Shown here one piece after another: positions 1 through 9,346 of a stretch of DNA of 64,000 bases. The notes beneath the pieces were generated by a model. It was given only the letters and a program-made list of their open reading frames with translations. It searched no databases and was not told where the DNA came from. Both the position numbers and the translations under genes were made by a program. The DNA is from Bacillus aquiflavi (GTDB lineage: Bacteria; Bacillota; Bacilli; Bacillales; Cytobacillaceae), in contig NZ_CP082780.1 of assembly GCF_019915265.1 (NCBI RefSeq), positions 3,100,001-3,164,000 of the forward strand, read 5' to 3'. Position 1 is the first letter of the stretch. Every line of letters begins with the position of its first letter.

Positions 1-213
1 AGTTTAATTATCACTATTTTTTATATAAATTAATTTTTACAATAGACTTTTGGAGTAAAAATATAGCACTAAAGGTCGGATTTTGTCAAAAGTTATTTAC
101 GATTAATCACCTATTGTCAAAATGTGTAGATTTACTTACACTTATGCTAAAATTAGATTTTTTTTTATTATTTTCATAAGGGAGTTATATAAATTTTTTA
201 AGGGGGGAAAAAA

Positions 214-1824
214 TTGATCCAAGAACAGATTAAAAAAACACGTAGCCAGAGAATAGCCGAAGAAAAAAGACAGGCTGCGAAGGCAAGAAATGTTAAAGTT
301 GCCGGATTAACGCTTGCAGCTGCAATTTCAACCTCAGTATTAACAGGTGGAGTTAAAACTGTAAAAGCATCAGAAAGTGGAGTTTATATTGTTCAAGCAG
401 GAGACACCCTTGACACAATTTCAAAAAAATTCAAAACAACTGTAGAATTACTTAAATCAGAAAATGGTATTACATCAAATCAACTTTACATAGGACAAAA
501 GTTGGAAGTACCAACAGAATACCATAGTGATAATGAAGAACAATACTTTAATGATCATCTTGAAAGCTATAAAGTTTTAAAAGGGGATAATTTATATAGA
601 ATTGCACTGAAGTTTAATATTTCCGTAGAACAATTAAAAAAAATAAACGGACTTACTTCTGACCAGCTTAAAGTCGGACAGGTGTTAACGATTCCGGACA
701 ATACTTCTAAAGATCAAACACCTAAAGATCAAACGCCTAAAAAGGAGCATAACCAAGCAAAAAAAGGGACTCATACTGTTGCTCCTGGAGATAACTTATA
801 TAGAATCGCGCTAAAATATAATGTTACTGTTGAACAACTGAAAAAACAAAATGGACTTACTTCTGACCGACTTTGTGTTGGACAGGTTCTGACTATTACA
901 AGCGAAACAAGTAAAGAACAAACACCTAAAAAAGATCATAACCAAGCAAAAAAAGGAGCCCATACTGTTGCTCCTGGAGATAACTTATATAGAATCGCGC
1001 TGAAATATAATGTTACTGTTGAACAACTGAAAAAACAAAATGGACTTACTTCTGATCGACTTAGTGTTGGACAAGTTCTAACGATTCCAAACGAAACAAG
1101 TAAAGAACAAACACCAAAAAAAGAAGCCCATACTGTTGCTCCTGGAGATAACCTATATAGAATCGCACTGAAATATAATATTACTGTTGAACAACTGAAA
1201 AAACAAAATGGACTTACTTCTGACCGACTTAGTGTTGGACAAGTTCTAACAATCCCAAACAAAACAATCAAAGAACAAACACCTAAAAATGATCATAACC
1301 AGTCACAAAAAGGAACCGCTCATATTGTTACTTTTGGGGATAATTTATATAGAATTGCACTAAAGTATAATGTTACTGTAGACCAATTGAAAAAACAAAA
1401 TGGGCTCACTTCAGATCGAATCAATGTTGGACAAGTTCTAACGATTCCAAACAAAACAACCCAAACACCTAAAAAAGATAACAACCAATCGAAAATAGGA
1501 GCTGTTTATACTGTTGCTCCTGGAGACACTCTTTGGGGGATTGCAAAGCGTTTTAATGTTTCAGTTGCGGATATTAAAAAAGCAAATGGATTAAAAAATG
1601 ACTTTATTTTAATTGGCCAAAAACTAATCATAAGAGACGACATAAAAACTACCACTGGTAAAGTTATTGGTGCGGCTGATAAATTCACAGTAGAATTTAA
1701 TACGAAAGATCAAATTTTAACTTTAAAGGTTCCTTTTGGCACAGCCCATAAATTTGAAGCTTTAACAGGAAGAAACGTCATACTAACATATAAAAATGAT
1801 GGTTTAATTTATTTACAATTTTAA
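214..1824 (+). CDS. Secreted seven-LysM repeat protein
   Basis: A predicted exported, peptidoglycan-binding protein of 536 aa. The start is TTG with a strong AGGGGGG ribosome site 7 bases upstream. After a long basic N-region (about residues 1-27) comes a hydrophobic stretch and an Ala-x-Ala-like site (VKA-SE, about residue 52). Seven LysM domains follow, each beginning with a GD(T/N)L motif and ending in GQ(V/K)L, joined by Lys/Gln/Thr/Pro-rich linkers. Domains 3 to 6 are nearly identical in DNA, pointing to recent tandem duplication. The last 65 residues form a short region I do not recognise; no NlpC/P60, amidase or lytic domain is present. It may be a cell-wall or spore-coat adhesin, or a wall hydrolase subunit that lacks catalysis. 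It is the only gene before the terminator at 1857. Confidence 0.85.
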   Translation: MIQEQIKKTRSQRIAEEKRQAAKARNVKVAGLTLAAAISTSVLTGGVKTVKASESGVYIVQAGDTLDTISKKFKTTVELLKSENGITSNQLYIGQKLEVPTEYHSDNEEQYFNDHLESYKVLKGDNLYRIALKFNISVEQLKKINGLTSDQLKVGQVLTIPDNTSKDQTPKDQTPKKEHNQAKKGTHTVAPGDNLYRIALKYNVTVEQLKKQNGLTSDRLCVGQVLTITSETSKEQTPKKDHNQAKKGAHTVAPGDNLYRIALKYNVTVEQLKKQNGLTSDRLSVGQVLTIPNETSKEQTPKKEAHTVAPGDNLYRIALKYNITVEQLKKQNGLTSDRLSVGQVLTIPNKTIKEQTPKNDHNQSQKGTAHIVTFGDNLYRIALKYNVTVDQLKKQNGLTSDRINVGQVLTIPNKTTQTPKKDNNQSKIGAVYTVAPGDTLWGIAKRFNVSVADIKKANGLKNDFILIGQKLIIRDDIKTTTGKVIGAADKFTVEFNTKDQILTLKVPFGTAHKFEALTGRNVILTYKNDGLIYLQF

Positions 1825-1856
1825 TAAAACTAGGATTTTTAAAAAGCACCTGAAAT

Positions 1857-1900
1857 AAATGAGGCAAAGAGAAACGATTTGTTTTTCTTCGCCTCATTTT
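1857..1900. terminator. Bidirectional hairpin terminator
   Basis: The arms AATGAGGC-AAAG and CTTCGCCTCATT flank an A/T-rich loop, with T-rich tracts on both sides. It can end the LysM gene on the plus strand and the decayed gene at 1904-2326 on the minus strand. Confidence 0.7.
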
Positions 1901-1903
1901 GTC

Positions 1904-2326
1904 TTATAAGACGCTTTTTAAAAGCAGTTGGCAGAATGGGTCTTCACCGGGTTTTTTAATGCACGATGGGCTTCCATACTCTTTGCGAACAATGATTTTA
2001 ACTGCTTCAATTTCATCGGTCAAGGCATCAATTTTCTTATTAAGCTGGTTGGCTAGTCATTCTGCTTAAGAGTTAGCTCTCTTCCAATATCCGTGAATTC
2101 TAGAACTTCTGCTCTGAGATATCTAGATATCTGGCAAAAGGTTTCTTTAATCTTTTCTCTTAATTTCTCTTTAAACAGACAGTCGATTTTTTTCCATACA
2201 AAAGAATACTTCCAACCAACGCCACCCAATAAGTAATTTTTGAGTGTAATATGTCCATTTTTAATAGTGGTCTTCTGATTAATTATAAAAATCGTCCTTT
2301 CAAAATGATGGTTTAGTTACTTTCAT
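1904..2326 (-). pseudogene. Decayed small gene with two frameshifts
   Basis: Read on the minus strand from the ATG at 2326, the frame runs MKVTKPSF and then shifts at a four-T run (2302-2305). It continues for about 80 codons (ERTIFIINQKTTIKNGHI ... GRELTLKQND) to a TAG at 2053-2055, and a further shift restores about 50 codons (ANQLNKKIDAL ...) to a TAA at 1904. Correcting one extra base and one missing base gives a continuous protein of about 140 aa, rich in Lys/Glu helices. I do not recognise the family. Its ATG overlaps the stop of the fragment at 2323-2460 as ATGA, the spacing of a former operon. The continuity of sense across both shifts is direct evidence; the function is unknown. Confidence 0.55.
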
Positions 2327-2460
2327 TTGATTAGATTAGACAATTTTTTTGTTGATCTTTCGAGATAAAAGGATAACAGAAAACCAGCTTCTGCTGACTT
2401 TCCGGAAAGCTCTTTTACTTGAGCTATCTGACTGATTGAAAACACTTTGTTAGTCGATAT
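2323..2460 (-). pseudogene. C-terminal fragment of an unknown gene
   Basis: About 45 sense codons on the minus strand (ending ERSTKKLSNLIK, stop TGA at 2323-2325) have no upstream reading frame beyond an in-frame TAA near 2465. The stop overlaps the start of the decayed gene at 1904-2326 in an ATGA arrangement, so this looks like the tail of a first gene whose front has been lost. The family was not recognised. The stretch could instead be a chance frame, since it is short. Confidence 0.3.
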
Positions 2461-2593
2461 GATAGTAATTTCTTAGTAATTTGTAATATGAATGAGAATA
2501 TTTCCCGAGAAATTTGTCATTTTAAATGATTAAATGTCCTATAACTACAATTCATGTTTTATATATATACATTTATATCTTGATTTAAAAAAT

Positions 2594-4198
2594 CTACCAA
2601 CATGCAATTGCACCGTCAGCGCGTGCTTCGGTTCCTCCCATTAAAACACCTGTATTTGAATCCCTTATAATCACTTGTCCCCTGCCGAAGCTTCCTGAAT
2701 CATATAATATTTGCATTTCATGACCTTTTGCGGCTAACTGCTTTATGAGACTATTTGGAAAAGTATATTCAACAGCAATCTTTTTGTCACCTAGCCATTG
2801 CCATCTTGGAGCATCTAGTGCTGCTTGTGGATTTAACTTAAAATCTATTAAATTCATTACAACTTGAACATGTCCTTGAGGCTGCATATATGCTCCCATT
2901 ACCCCAAATGGACCAACTGCATGATTATCTTTCGTAATAAAACCAGGAATGATCGTATGATATGTTCTTTTCCCAGGAGCAAGGGCATTTTCATGGCCAG
3001 GATCTAAGGAAAAGTCACTGCCTCTATTTTGCATTGCAATTCCTGTACCTGGAATAACTATTCCTGAACCGAAACCTTTATAATTGCTTTGAATGAAAGA
3101 TACCATGTTTCCATCCCCATCTGCCGTTGCTAAATAAACTGTCCCGCCTTTTGGCAATGTTGTCTGCTTAGGAATTTGGGCAGTTGGTTGAATATTATCG
3201 TAACAATCTTGTCCATATTTTTCCGATAACAAATCAGCTACTTTCGCTTTCATAATAGCAGGATCAGTAATATAGGCTTTTCCATCTGTAAAAGCCTGTT
3301 TCATTGCCTCAAGCTGATAATGAATAGTATTTGCGTCTTCCCTAGGGGTTATTTTACATTGATTTAATATATTTAAAGTCATAAGAGCAACGAGCCCTTG
3401 TCCATTCGGCGGTATCTCCCATATTTCATATCCCCTGTACTTTACAGAGATTGGCTCAACCCATTCTGCTTTATAGCGATTTAAATCTTCTAGACATAAA
3501 AAACCGCCATATTCTTTTGAAGCAGCAGCAATTTTTTTAGCTAATCTCCCTTTATAAAAACTTTTTCCGTTTGTTTCTGCAATTTCAGTTAATGTTTCAG
3601 CATGGTTGTCCGAATTCCACATTTCACCGATATATGGAGGACGGTTTTTTGGTGCAAATATTTTGAACCACTCTTGAAATTCAACGCCCGTTAAATGCTC
3701 TTTATAATATTCAAATGCTTGTCTCCAATTATCTCCTAGAACAGGGGATATTGGATATCCATTTCTCGCATAATCTATTGCCGGTTTTAATACATCCTTC
3801 AATGGTAATATACCAAAACGGTTATTTAGTTCAACCCAAGCTGAGGGCGCACCGGGAACTGTAATCGGAATCCAACCGTGCGTTGGCATTTTTCTATGCC
3901 CCATTTGTTGTACTCTTTGTATTGATATATCTTTAGGAGCTGGCCCGCTGCCATTTAAACCATATAGATGATTATTTGTCCATACAAGAGCAAAAGCATC
4001 ACCACCAATTCCATTTGAGGTTGGTTCGACAACTGTTAAGCATGCAGCAGTTGCAATCGCAGCATCAATCGCATTACCTCCTTTTTTTAAGATCGTTAAA
4101 CCTGCCTGAGCTGCAAGTGGCTGCGAGGTAGCAACCATCCCATTACGAGAAATAGTAGTCATACGTTGTGACGGATAAGGATATGTAAGATATGGCAT
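2594..4198 (-). CDS. ywrD: Gamma-glutamyltransferase, YwrD-like
   Basis: A gamma-glutamyltransferase family (Ntn-hydrolase) protein of 534 aa. These enzymes cleave themselves before a catalytic Thr and then hydrolyse or transfer gamma-glutamyl groups. The predicted nucleophile is Thr353, in the GGTVYLATAD context, followed by the conserved DGDGNMVSF stretch. The N-terminal GGNAIDAAIA and GIGGDAFA motifs are typical. No signal peptide is visible, which fits the cytoplasmic YwrD-type branch rather than secreted Ggt. I chose the ATG at 4198 because AGGAG lies 8 bases before it; a frame extension to 4228 has no ribosome site. It is transcribed alone and convergent with the region before it. The substrate is unproven. 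Confidence 0.85.
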   Translation of the reverse strand: MPYLTYPYPSQRMTTISRNGMVATSQPLAAQAGLTILKKGGNAIDAAIATAACLTVVEPTSNGIGGDAFALVWTNNHLYGLNGSGPAPKDISIQRVQQMGHRKMPTHGWIPITVPGAPSAWVELNNRFGILPLKDVLKPAIDYARNGYPISPVLGDNWRQAFEYYKEHLTGVEFQEWFKIFAPKNRPPYIGEMWNSDNHAETLTEIAETNGKSFYKGRLAKKIAAASKEYGGFLCLEDLNRYKAEWVEPISVKYRGYEIWEIPPNGQGLVALMTLNILNQCKITPREDANTIHYQLEAMKQAFTDGKAYITDPAIMKAKVADLLSEKYGQDCYDNIQPTAQIPKQTTLPKGGTVYLATADGDGNMVSFIQSNYKGFGSGIVIPGTGIAMQNRGSDFSLDPGHENALAPGKRTYHTIIPGFITKDNHAVGPFGVMGAYMQPQGHVQVVMNLIDFKLNPQAALDAPRWQWLGDKKIAVEYTFPNSLIKQLAAKGHEMQILYDSGSFGRGQVIIRDSNTGVLMGGTEARADGAIACW

Positions 4199-4256
4199 TT
4201 TATCTTCTCCTAACTTTTTCATTTTCAAAAAATATTATACCAGAAGATGAAAATAA

Positions 4257-4296
4257 AAAAAGCAGGATGAGACTATATCTCTTCCTACTTGTGAAT
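4257..4296 (-). terminator. Rho-independent terminator after spoIIQ
   Basis: On the minus strand AAGTAGGAAGAGA pairs with TCTCATCCTGCTT (one G-U pair, one mismatch), followed by seven T residues. It lies just after the spoIIQ stop at 4334. Confidence 0.75.
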
Positions 4297-4333
4297 CACT
4301 TTTGCTAAACTAATTTTTTTAAACGTTAATAGG

Positions 4334-5335
4334 TTATGATACACTTGAAGTATTATTTTCTTTATTTGAACGAGTTGGATCATCGTTAGTATTATTTTTT
4401 TCGTCTTTTTTATCAATATTTTTCTTATTGTCGTTTAAGTTGTTATTTTGTTTCTGATTAGATTTTTTATCTTCCAAATTTCCTTCATTTACAGGTTTTT
4501 GATCGTCTTCTGACATTCCTTCATCCGCTGGCTTTTGATCATCTTCCGATTTACCTCCATCTGCAGGCTTCTGATCATCTTCGGATTTTCCTTCGTCTGC
4601 AGGCTTCTGTTCATCTTTAGATTTTCCTTCTTTTTCAGAATTTTGTTCTAGTAGAGAACTTAATGGCTTATCAAAATAGTCTAGTGGATTTACAGGAATA
4701 TTGTCTTTTCGAATTTCAAAATGAACATGGACACCAGCATCTTGATTAAACAAGCTTTGACCGGCCTTTGCAAGAGCTTGTCCTTGCTTTACAAAATCGC
4801 CAACCTTAACTTTAATATCTTTTACAGCTTGATATTGTGTTACAATACCTTTATCATGCTCAATGACAATTACGTTTCCAAGTAACGAGTCTTCTTCAAC
4901 TTTTTTTACATTGCCGCTTAATGCAGCAACAACATCAAAGGTTTCACCTTTTTTCATTGCGATATCAATTCCAGTGTTTTGATGATACTTATTGTTATAA
5001 AATACAAGGGCTGCTTCTTGTTCATCTTTCTTAGCTTTTGAATCGTAAAATTGTTTTTTAATCACAGCAGAATCAGGATTCATAACAGGCATAACGAAGT
5101 TCTCCATAGATCTGTTGACTTCTAATGCAAGTTCATCTTTATATTTTTTTCCGGTAATATCAGTTGCCTGGGAATCAATGTTGTTAGAATCTGTTGTATT
5201 TTTTTCACTGTTTTGATACCAAAAAACCCCTGTTAATATGATTGCTGCACTTGCAATATAGATGGCCGGAAATACCCAACGTCTTCTAAAAAACTTGGAA
5301 TCTTGAGAAGGTCGTTTCTTTTCTTCCTCTTTCAT
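4334..5335 (-). CDS. spoIIQ: Stage II sporulation protein Q
   Basis: SpoIIQ is a forespore membrane protein that pairs with mother-cell SpoIIIAH across the septum to drive engulfment and build the feeding channel. This copy has 333 aa: a basic cytoplasmic head, one membrane segment (about 20-40) and a LytM/M23-like domain (about 105-220). The first zinc motif is NTGID (120-124), with Asn where active LytM enzymes have His; the HVHFE motif (203-207) is kept. The domain is therefore probably structural, as is known for SpoIIQ. After the domain comes an unusual tail of four units of about 13 residues (GKSEDDQKPADE type) and an Asn/Lys/Asp-rich end. AGGTGAT precedes the ATG. A sigma-F-like promoter lies at 5407-5435. 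Confidence 0.93.
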   Translation of the reverse strand: MKEEEKKRPSQDSKFFRRRWVFPAIYIASAAIILTGVFWYQNSEKNTTDSNNIDSQATDITGKKYKDELALEVNRSMENFVMPVMNPDSAVIKKQFYDSKAKKDEQEAALVFYNNKYHQNTGIDIAMKKGETFDVVAALSGNVKKVEEDSLLGNVIVIEHDKGIVTQYQAVKDIKVKVGDFVKQGQALAKAGQSLFNQDAGVHVHFEIRKDNIPVNPLDYFDKPLSSLLEQNSEKEGKSKDEQKPADEGKSEDDQKPADGGKSEDDQKPADEGMSEDDQKPVNEGNLEDKKSNQKQNNNLNDNKKNIDKKDEKNNTNDDPTRSNKENNTSSVS

Positions 5336-5406
5336 TTTTTATCACCTCAGCAATCATTTTGAACAGATCACATAAATTATATACATTATTTAAAAATTAA
5401 TTTTTT

Positions 5407-5435
5407 TATTTTTTGCATTAATATTTTTTTTATAC
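5407..5435 (-). promoter_or_regulatory. Candidate sigma-F promoter of spoIIQ
   Basis: On the minus strand GTATA (5435-5431) is separated by 14 bases from GCAAAAAATA (5416-5407), close to the sigma-F pattern of GTWTA, about 15 bases, GGnnAnAnTA. It lies about 70 bases before spoIIQ, a known sigma-F gene in B. subtilis. The call rests on pattern and gene identity only. Confidence 0.45.
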
Positions 5436-5463
5436 ATTTACAAAACTTTTTAGGTGATTGATT

Positions 5464-5892
5464 ATGTTGCGTACTTACATCTTTGCAGGATTAGCATTTT
5501 CTTATATAGTAATCATTTGGATCATGTCCGGACTCCCTCATAACACTATTATTGAGCTTCCTTCAAAAGGATTTGATACATTTTTTAAAGAGTCCCTTCA
5601 TTTAATTGAATTTGCAATTTTATACTTACTATTGGCAACTTTCTTTTTATCTGCAAGTAAATTTACACCTAAAATAAATATGTTTATAGCGTTAATCTCT
5701 AGTTTTTATGGAGTTATTGATGAAATCCATCAATCTTTTGTACCATATAGAACGGCATCGACAATTGACGTTATAAAAGACTGTATTGGAGTCATCGTAT
5801 GCTGGTATCTTGTGCATCAAGCTGTATTCTATCAACGTTTTCCAATCATCGTTTCCTTTATTGAAAAAATTTTAAACCGTAAGTTCGAATAA
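5464..5892 (+). CDS. VanZ-like membrane protein
   Basis: A small integral membrane protein (142 aa) of the VanZ-like family. Hydrophobic segments lie near residues 5-22, 45-65, 72-90 and 100-118. The family signature is seen in the IDEIHQSFVPYRTAS stretch (about 89-103), together with the His/Glu-bearing HLIEF segment. Function is poorly known outside VanZ of teicoplanin resistance, so no resistance role should be assumed. I chose the ATG at 5464, since AGGTGA lies 6 bases before it; a TTG two codons earlier is also open. It is a single plus-strand gene between convergent spoIID and divergent spoIIQ. Confidence 0.8.
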   Translation: MLRTYIFAGLAFSYIVIIWIMSGLPHNTIIELPSKGFDTFFKESLHLIEFAILYLLLATFFLSASKFTPKINMFIALISSFYGVIDEIHQSFVPYRTASTIDVIKDCIGVIVCWYLVHQAVFYQRFPIIVSFIEKILNRKFE

Positions 5893-5910
5893 AAAATTTC
5901 TGAAAGGAAA

Positions 5911-5950
5911 AATAACCTTGCTCCGATAAGAATATCAAAGCAAGGCTCTT
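5911..5950. terminator. Bidirectional terminator between VanZ-like gene and spoIID
   Basis: ACCTTGCT and AGCAAGGCT arms surround a 16-base loop. The minus-strand reading is followed by TTATTTTT and the plus-strand reading by CTCTTT. It sits between two convergent genes. Confidence 0.65.
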
Positions 5951-5982
5951 TAACTTCCATTGTACAAGTTCTGAAACAACTC

Positions 5983-6999
5983 TTATCTATTTTTTGCTGT
6001 AAAGTTTGTTAATAAAGGTTCAGATTTACTTACTTCTACACCTTGATAGTAATACTTAACGATGTCTTCATATTTTTTCCCTTCTAACGCCATTCCATTT
6101 GCACCATACTGGCTCATACCAACTCCATGACCATAACCTTTCGTTTCGATAATAATTTGGTCGTTTTTTCGTTTCCAAATAAAATCAGCCGATTTTAAAT
6201 CAAGTTTTTCCCGTACTTCCCTTCCACTTAAGACATTTCCATTTATATTAACGTTTCCCACACGTTTTCCAGGTGTCCGATCCAATATTTTACCAATTTG
6301 GTCATCTGCTCCAAGTTTAACACCAAGCAACTTTTCAAAATCCTTAACAGAAAATACTTTTTTATCATAAAATTTCGGCGACTTAGTGTCCCATGGACTT
6401 TCAACACTTTTTAAATATGGGAAAGGATTAGACCAGTATGCTTCAGAATTTTCTGTATAGCCGTTGCTCGTAGAAAAAAATTGAGCAGTAATTGGCTCTC
6501 CATTATATGTTAATATTTGTCCTTCTGTTGCTTTAACAGCTTCTTTTATTTTTTTTATTTTCCAATCATAATCTTTACCCCATAGCTTTTTCAATTCTCG
6601 ATCATTTTTAAATACTTGATGTAATTCTGTATCAGTGACTATCGCCCCTTTTGGAAGCCCTATTTTTTCATCTGACATCATTTGCTTAACGATATATGTT
6701 CTTGCTGCTAAGGTTTGCGCTTTTAAAGCCTCTAATTCAAACTCTGCAGGCATTTCTGAAGCTACCACACCTGTTACATATGATTCAAGTGAAACCTGCT
6801 CTATTTCCTTCTTAGCGCTTCTGTATACTGCAACTTCAATAGATGACTCATCTGATGATGTATTTACGGGTTCTATCTCTTCAAGTATATTGCTGCTAGC
6901 TTTACTATCGTTAAATGGAAGAACAAGAACTGTTGGAATTAATAATGTTACAAATACAAGTGATATGATTAGTACGACAATTGGTTTGATTTGCTTCAT
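5983..6999 (-). CDS. spoIID: Stage II sporulation protein D
   Basis: SpoIID is a membrane-anchored lytic transglycosylase that cuts glycan strands during engulfment, working with SpoIIP and SpoIIM in the mother cell. The 338 aa product has an N-terminal membrane anchor (about 7-27), then the SpoIID domain. The conserved ASEMP motif holds the likely catalytic Glu82 (equivalent to Glu88 of B. subtilis), followed by KAQTLAARTY. The C-terminal KGYGHGVGMSQYGANGMA motif is also intact. GGAGG precedes the ATG. It lies downstream of murA, as in B. subtilis, and is expected to have its own sigma-E promoter in the 250-base gap. Confidence 0.95.
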   Translation of the reverse strand: MKQIKPIVVLIISLVFVTLLIPTVLVLPFNDSKASSNILEEIEPVNTSSDESSIEVAVYRSAKKEIEQVSLESYVTGVVASEMPAEFELEALKAQTLAARTYIVKQMMSDEKIGLPKGAIVTDTELHQVFKNDRELKKLWGKDYDWKIKKIKEAVKATEGQILTYNGEPITAQFFSTSNGYTENSEAYWSNPFPYLKSVESPWDTKSPKFYDKKVFSVKDFEKLLGVKLGADDQIGKILDRTPGKRVGNVNINGNVLSGREVREKLDLKSADFIWKRKNDQIIIETKGYGHGVGMSQYGANGMALEGKKYEDIVKYYYQGVEVSKSEPLLTNFTAKNR

Positions 7000-7059
7000 T
7001 TTTTGATGCCTCCAGAAAAAAAGTAAGCATGAACCTTCTCAAAGCTCAGCCTCAATTCA

Positions 7060-7087
7060 TTCATATGAGAAAGGACAAGCTTTTATG
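7060..7087 (-). promoter_or_regulatory. Possible sigma-E promoter of spoIID
   Basis: On the minus strand ATA (7086-7084) is followed after 16 bases by CATATGA (7067-7061), a partial match to the sigma-E pattern (ATA, 16-18 bases, CATACAnT). It lies about 60 bases before spoIID, which is sigma-E controlled in B. subtilis. The -10 match is imperfect. Confidence 0.3.
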
Positions 7088-7192
7088 ATTAGTTTTTAAT
7101 AGACGACATAAAAATTATGAAGTTTTTTAAAGAAAGGGGTTACATTTTTAATTTTCACTACTGAATGATTAAAATTCACTATAAAATGACTA

Positions 7193-7229
7193 AATGCCCC
7201 TGCCATATTGTGACAAGAGCATTTCTAAG
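7193..7229 (-). terminator. Probable terminator after murA
   Basis: On the minus strand AAATGCTC pairs with GGGCATTT around a loop of about 20 bases, followed by a short T-rich tract. It lies just beyond the murA stop at 7251. The stem is short. Confidence 0.45.
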
Positions 7230-7250
7230 TTTTCTTATATAAATTAGCGA

Positions 7251-8561
7251 TTAAGCATTTAGGTCTGCTATATACGTCTTATTTAGCAAATTCGTTTCCT
7301 CTCTATCGGAAATACGTTCAATATCAGCACCAAGTGCAGCTAATTTTTGATGGAAATTCACATATCCACGGTCTAAATGCTTTAGCTCGGTTACACGCGT
7401 TACCCCATCAGCAACCAAACCTGATAATATAAGTGCTGCTGCAGCACGAAGATCAGTTGCAGCTACTTCAGCCCCTTGAAGTTTTGATGGACCATTAATA
7501 ATAACAGAACGTCCTTCAATTTTAATGTCTGCATTCATCCGCCGAAACTCTTCTGCATGCATAAAGCGATTTTCAAACACAGTTTCTGTAATCATACTTG
7601 TTCCTTCAGCGCAAAGGAGTAGCGCCATCATTTGCGATTGCATATCAGTCGGGAATCCTGGATGAGGCATTGTTTTTATGTCAACAGCCTTAAGTTTTTC
7701 TGGTCCAATTACTCTTATACCATCGGCTTCCTCAGAAATAATTACACCCATTTCTCCCATTTTAGCTATTAAAGATGTGAGGTGCTCCGGAACAGCTCCC
7801 TTTACAAGAACATTACCACCGGTAATAGCTGCACCAACCATAAAAGTACCAGCTTCGATTCGATCTGGAATAATGTTGTGTTTTGCACCAAATAAAACAT
7901 CGACACCTTCAATCTTAATCGTTCCTGTGCCGGCACCTCTTACTCTTGCACCCATTTTATTGAGGAAATTTGCTAAATCTACAATTTCAGGTTCTTTTGC
8001 ACAGTTTTCGATAATTGTTGTCCCTTTAGCAAGTGTCGCAGCCATCATAATATTCTCAGTTGCTCCAACACTTGGGAAATCTAAATAAATTTTAGCACCT
8101 TTTAATCCTTTCGATGCTTCAGCTTCTATAAAGCCGTTTCCTACTTTTACTGATGCGCCCATTGCTTCAAACCCTTTTAAATGCTGATCAATCGGACGAG
8201 AACCAATTGCACATCCTCCTGGTAGCGCAACTTGTGCATGCCCGTTGCGTGCTAATAATGACCCCATAACAAGGACAGAGGCACGCATTTTACGAACGTA
8301 CTCAAAAGGCGCTACATCTTTTAACTCTCCTGATGCATCTACTGTAATTTGATTATTTTCAAATTGTACATTGACATTTAAATTGCGTAATACTTCATTG
8401 ATTGTGTACACATCGGAGAGAGCTGGCACATCATGAATTACGCTTTTCCCATCACTTGCTAATAAAGTTGCAGCGATAACTGGCAAAACGGCATTTTTAG
8501 CTCCTTCTACTTTTACTATACCGTTTAACCTTTGTCCGCCGCGGACGATGATCTTTTCCAA
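7251..8561 (-). CDS. murA: UDP-GlcNAc 1-carboxyvinyltransferase (MurAA)
   Basis: MurA transfers enolpyruvate from phosphoenolpyruvate to UDP-N-acetylglucosamine, the first committed step of peptidoglycan synthesis in the cytoplasm. The 436 aa protein has the EPSP-synthase-like double fold, the substrate-binding KNA motif at residues 22-24 and the catalytic Cys117 in [15 protein letters not shown]. The Cys form is the fosfomycin-sensitive type. The start is TTG with GGAGGGG 6 bases before. It is preceded by ywmB and followed by spoIID, as in B. subtilis, where this position marks the essential paralog. A second paralog (murZ) lies at 50426-51712. Confidence 0.96.
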   Translation of the reverse strand: MEKIIVRGGQRLNGIVKVEGAKNAVLPVIAATLLASDGKSVIHDVPALSDVYTINEVLRNLNVNVQFENNQITVDASGELKDVAPFEYVRKMRASVLVMGSLLARNGHAQVALPGGCAIGSRPIDQHLKGFEAMGASVKVGNGFIEAEASKGLKGAKIYLDFPSVGATENIMMAATLAKGTTIIENCAKEPEIVDLANFLNKMGARVRGAGTGTIKIEGVDVLFGAKHNIIPDRIEAGTFMVGAAITGGNVLVKGAVPEHLTSLIAKMGEMGVIISEEADGIRVIGPEKLKAVDIKTMPHPGFPTDMQSQMMALLLCAEGTSMITETVFENRFMHAEEFRRMNADIKIEGRSVIINGPSKLQGAEVAATDLRAAAALILSGLVADGVTRVTELKHLDRGYVNFHQKLAALGADIERISDREETNLLNKTYIADLNA

Positions 8562-8593
8562 AGGTATTCCCCTCCGCGTCCAATTTCTCTATA

Positions 8594-9346
8594 TTAATAT
8601 TCAACCGTAATGATTGGTGTGCCAACTACGATGGTAGTTCTTGCGCCCAATCCTTCCGTTCTTAAAGCGAGTTGTAAATTCATTTTATTCGTTTCATTTG
8701 AAATGACTTCTCCAAGCAGTGGTGTATAGGCTGAAACGGATACAAAAGAATCCTCACTTAAAGCCTCAATTTCTTCCCCATCTAGGATTGTTAAAAATTT
8801 GTTCGCCTTTCTAGACAAAGCCTTCTCAATTCTATCACTGAATTCACCTTTAATACAAGAGAAAATTGTGACATTTCCACGAAAAATGTCATCAATTTTC
8901 TTTTTTGCTATTTTTGATACGAAAAGCTCAGCTTCTTTGCTCCACTTATAACCTTTAATTTCATATGTTATATACGTTTCAAACTTGTTTTTATTTGCAG
9001 AAGAGCGTAAATGTATTGTTTCATTGTATGGTTGAGAAGATAAATTCAATAATTCCCCTTTTATCTCGTAATGGCGTTCACTTTTCTTAGTTGTCCAATC
9101 CCATTCGGGAAATTGTTTCTTTAATTGTTTAAAAAATTGATTGATTTCTTCCTTTGAATTCATTTCTGGGGTGATTTTCCTCGCATGTAAAGACCATTCT
9201 TTAATAACTACATCCTCATCCTGTAAAGTCTCTGCAAGGATAGCTAAATCCATTTTATTATTCGCAATCGTTGCTGTATTTTCTAAAAAGAAGAAACTAA
9301 ATAAAATAATGGAAATCAATAAAGCAGTTAATGAAATTTTGTTCAT
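8594..9346 (-). CDS. ywmB: YwmB family protein
   Basis: A 250 aa member of the YwmB/TATA-box-binding-like family found upstream of murA in Bacillus; its molecular role is not known. An N-terminal hydrophobic segment (about 4-24) suggests export or membrane anchoring. The rest is mixed alpha/beta with no catalytic motif I can name. I chose the ATG at 9346 because AGGGGAGGAG precedes it by 8 bases; the open frame continues 17 codons further without a ribosome site. The 32-base gap to murA suggests co-transcription. Confidence 0.85.
   Translation of the reverse strand: MNKISLTALLISIILFSFFFLENTATIANNKMDLAILAETLQDEDVVIKEWSLHARKITPEMNSKEEINQFFKQLKKQFPEWDWTTKKSERHYEIKGELLNLSSQPYNETIHLRSSANKNKFETYITYEIKGYKWSKEAELFVSKIAKKKIDDIFRGNVTIFSCIKGEFSDRIEKALSRKANKFLTILDGEEIEALSEDSFVSVSAYTPLLGEVISNETNKMNLQLALRTEGLGARTTIVVGTPIITVEY

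Noticed and set aside
760-1460. Possible CRISPR-like repeat on the plus strand
   Set aside because: The repeats are in frame and encode LysM domains within one protein.
5464-5892. Glycopeptide resistance gene (vanZ)
   Set aside because: The protein belongs to the broad VanZ-like membrane family but there are no van ligase or dehydrogenase genes; a resistance role is not supported.
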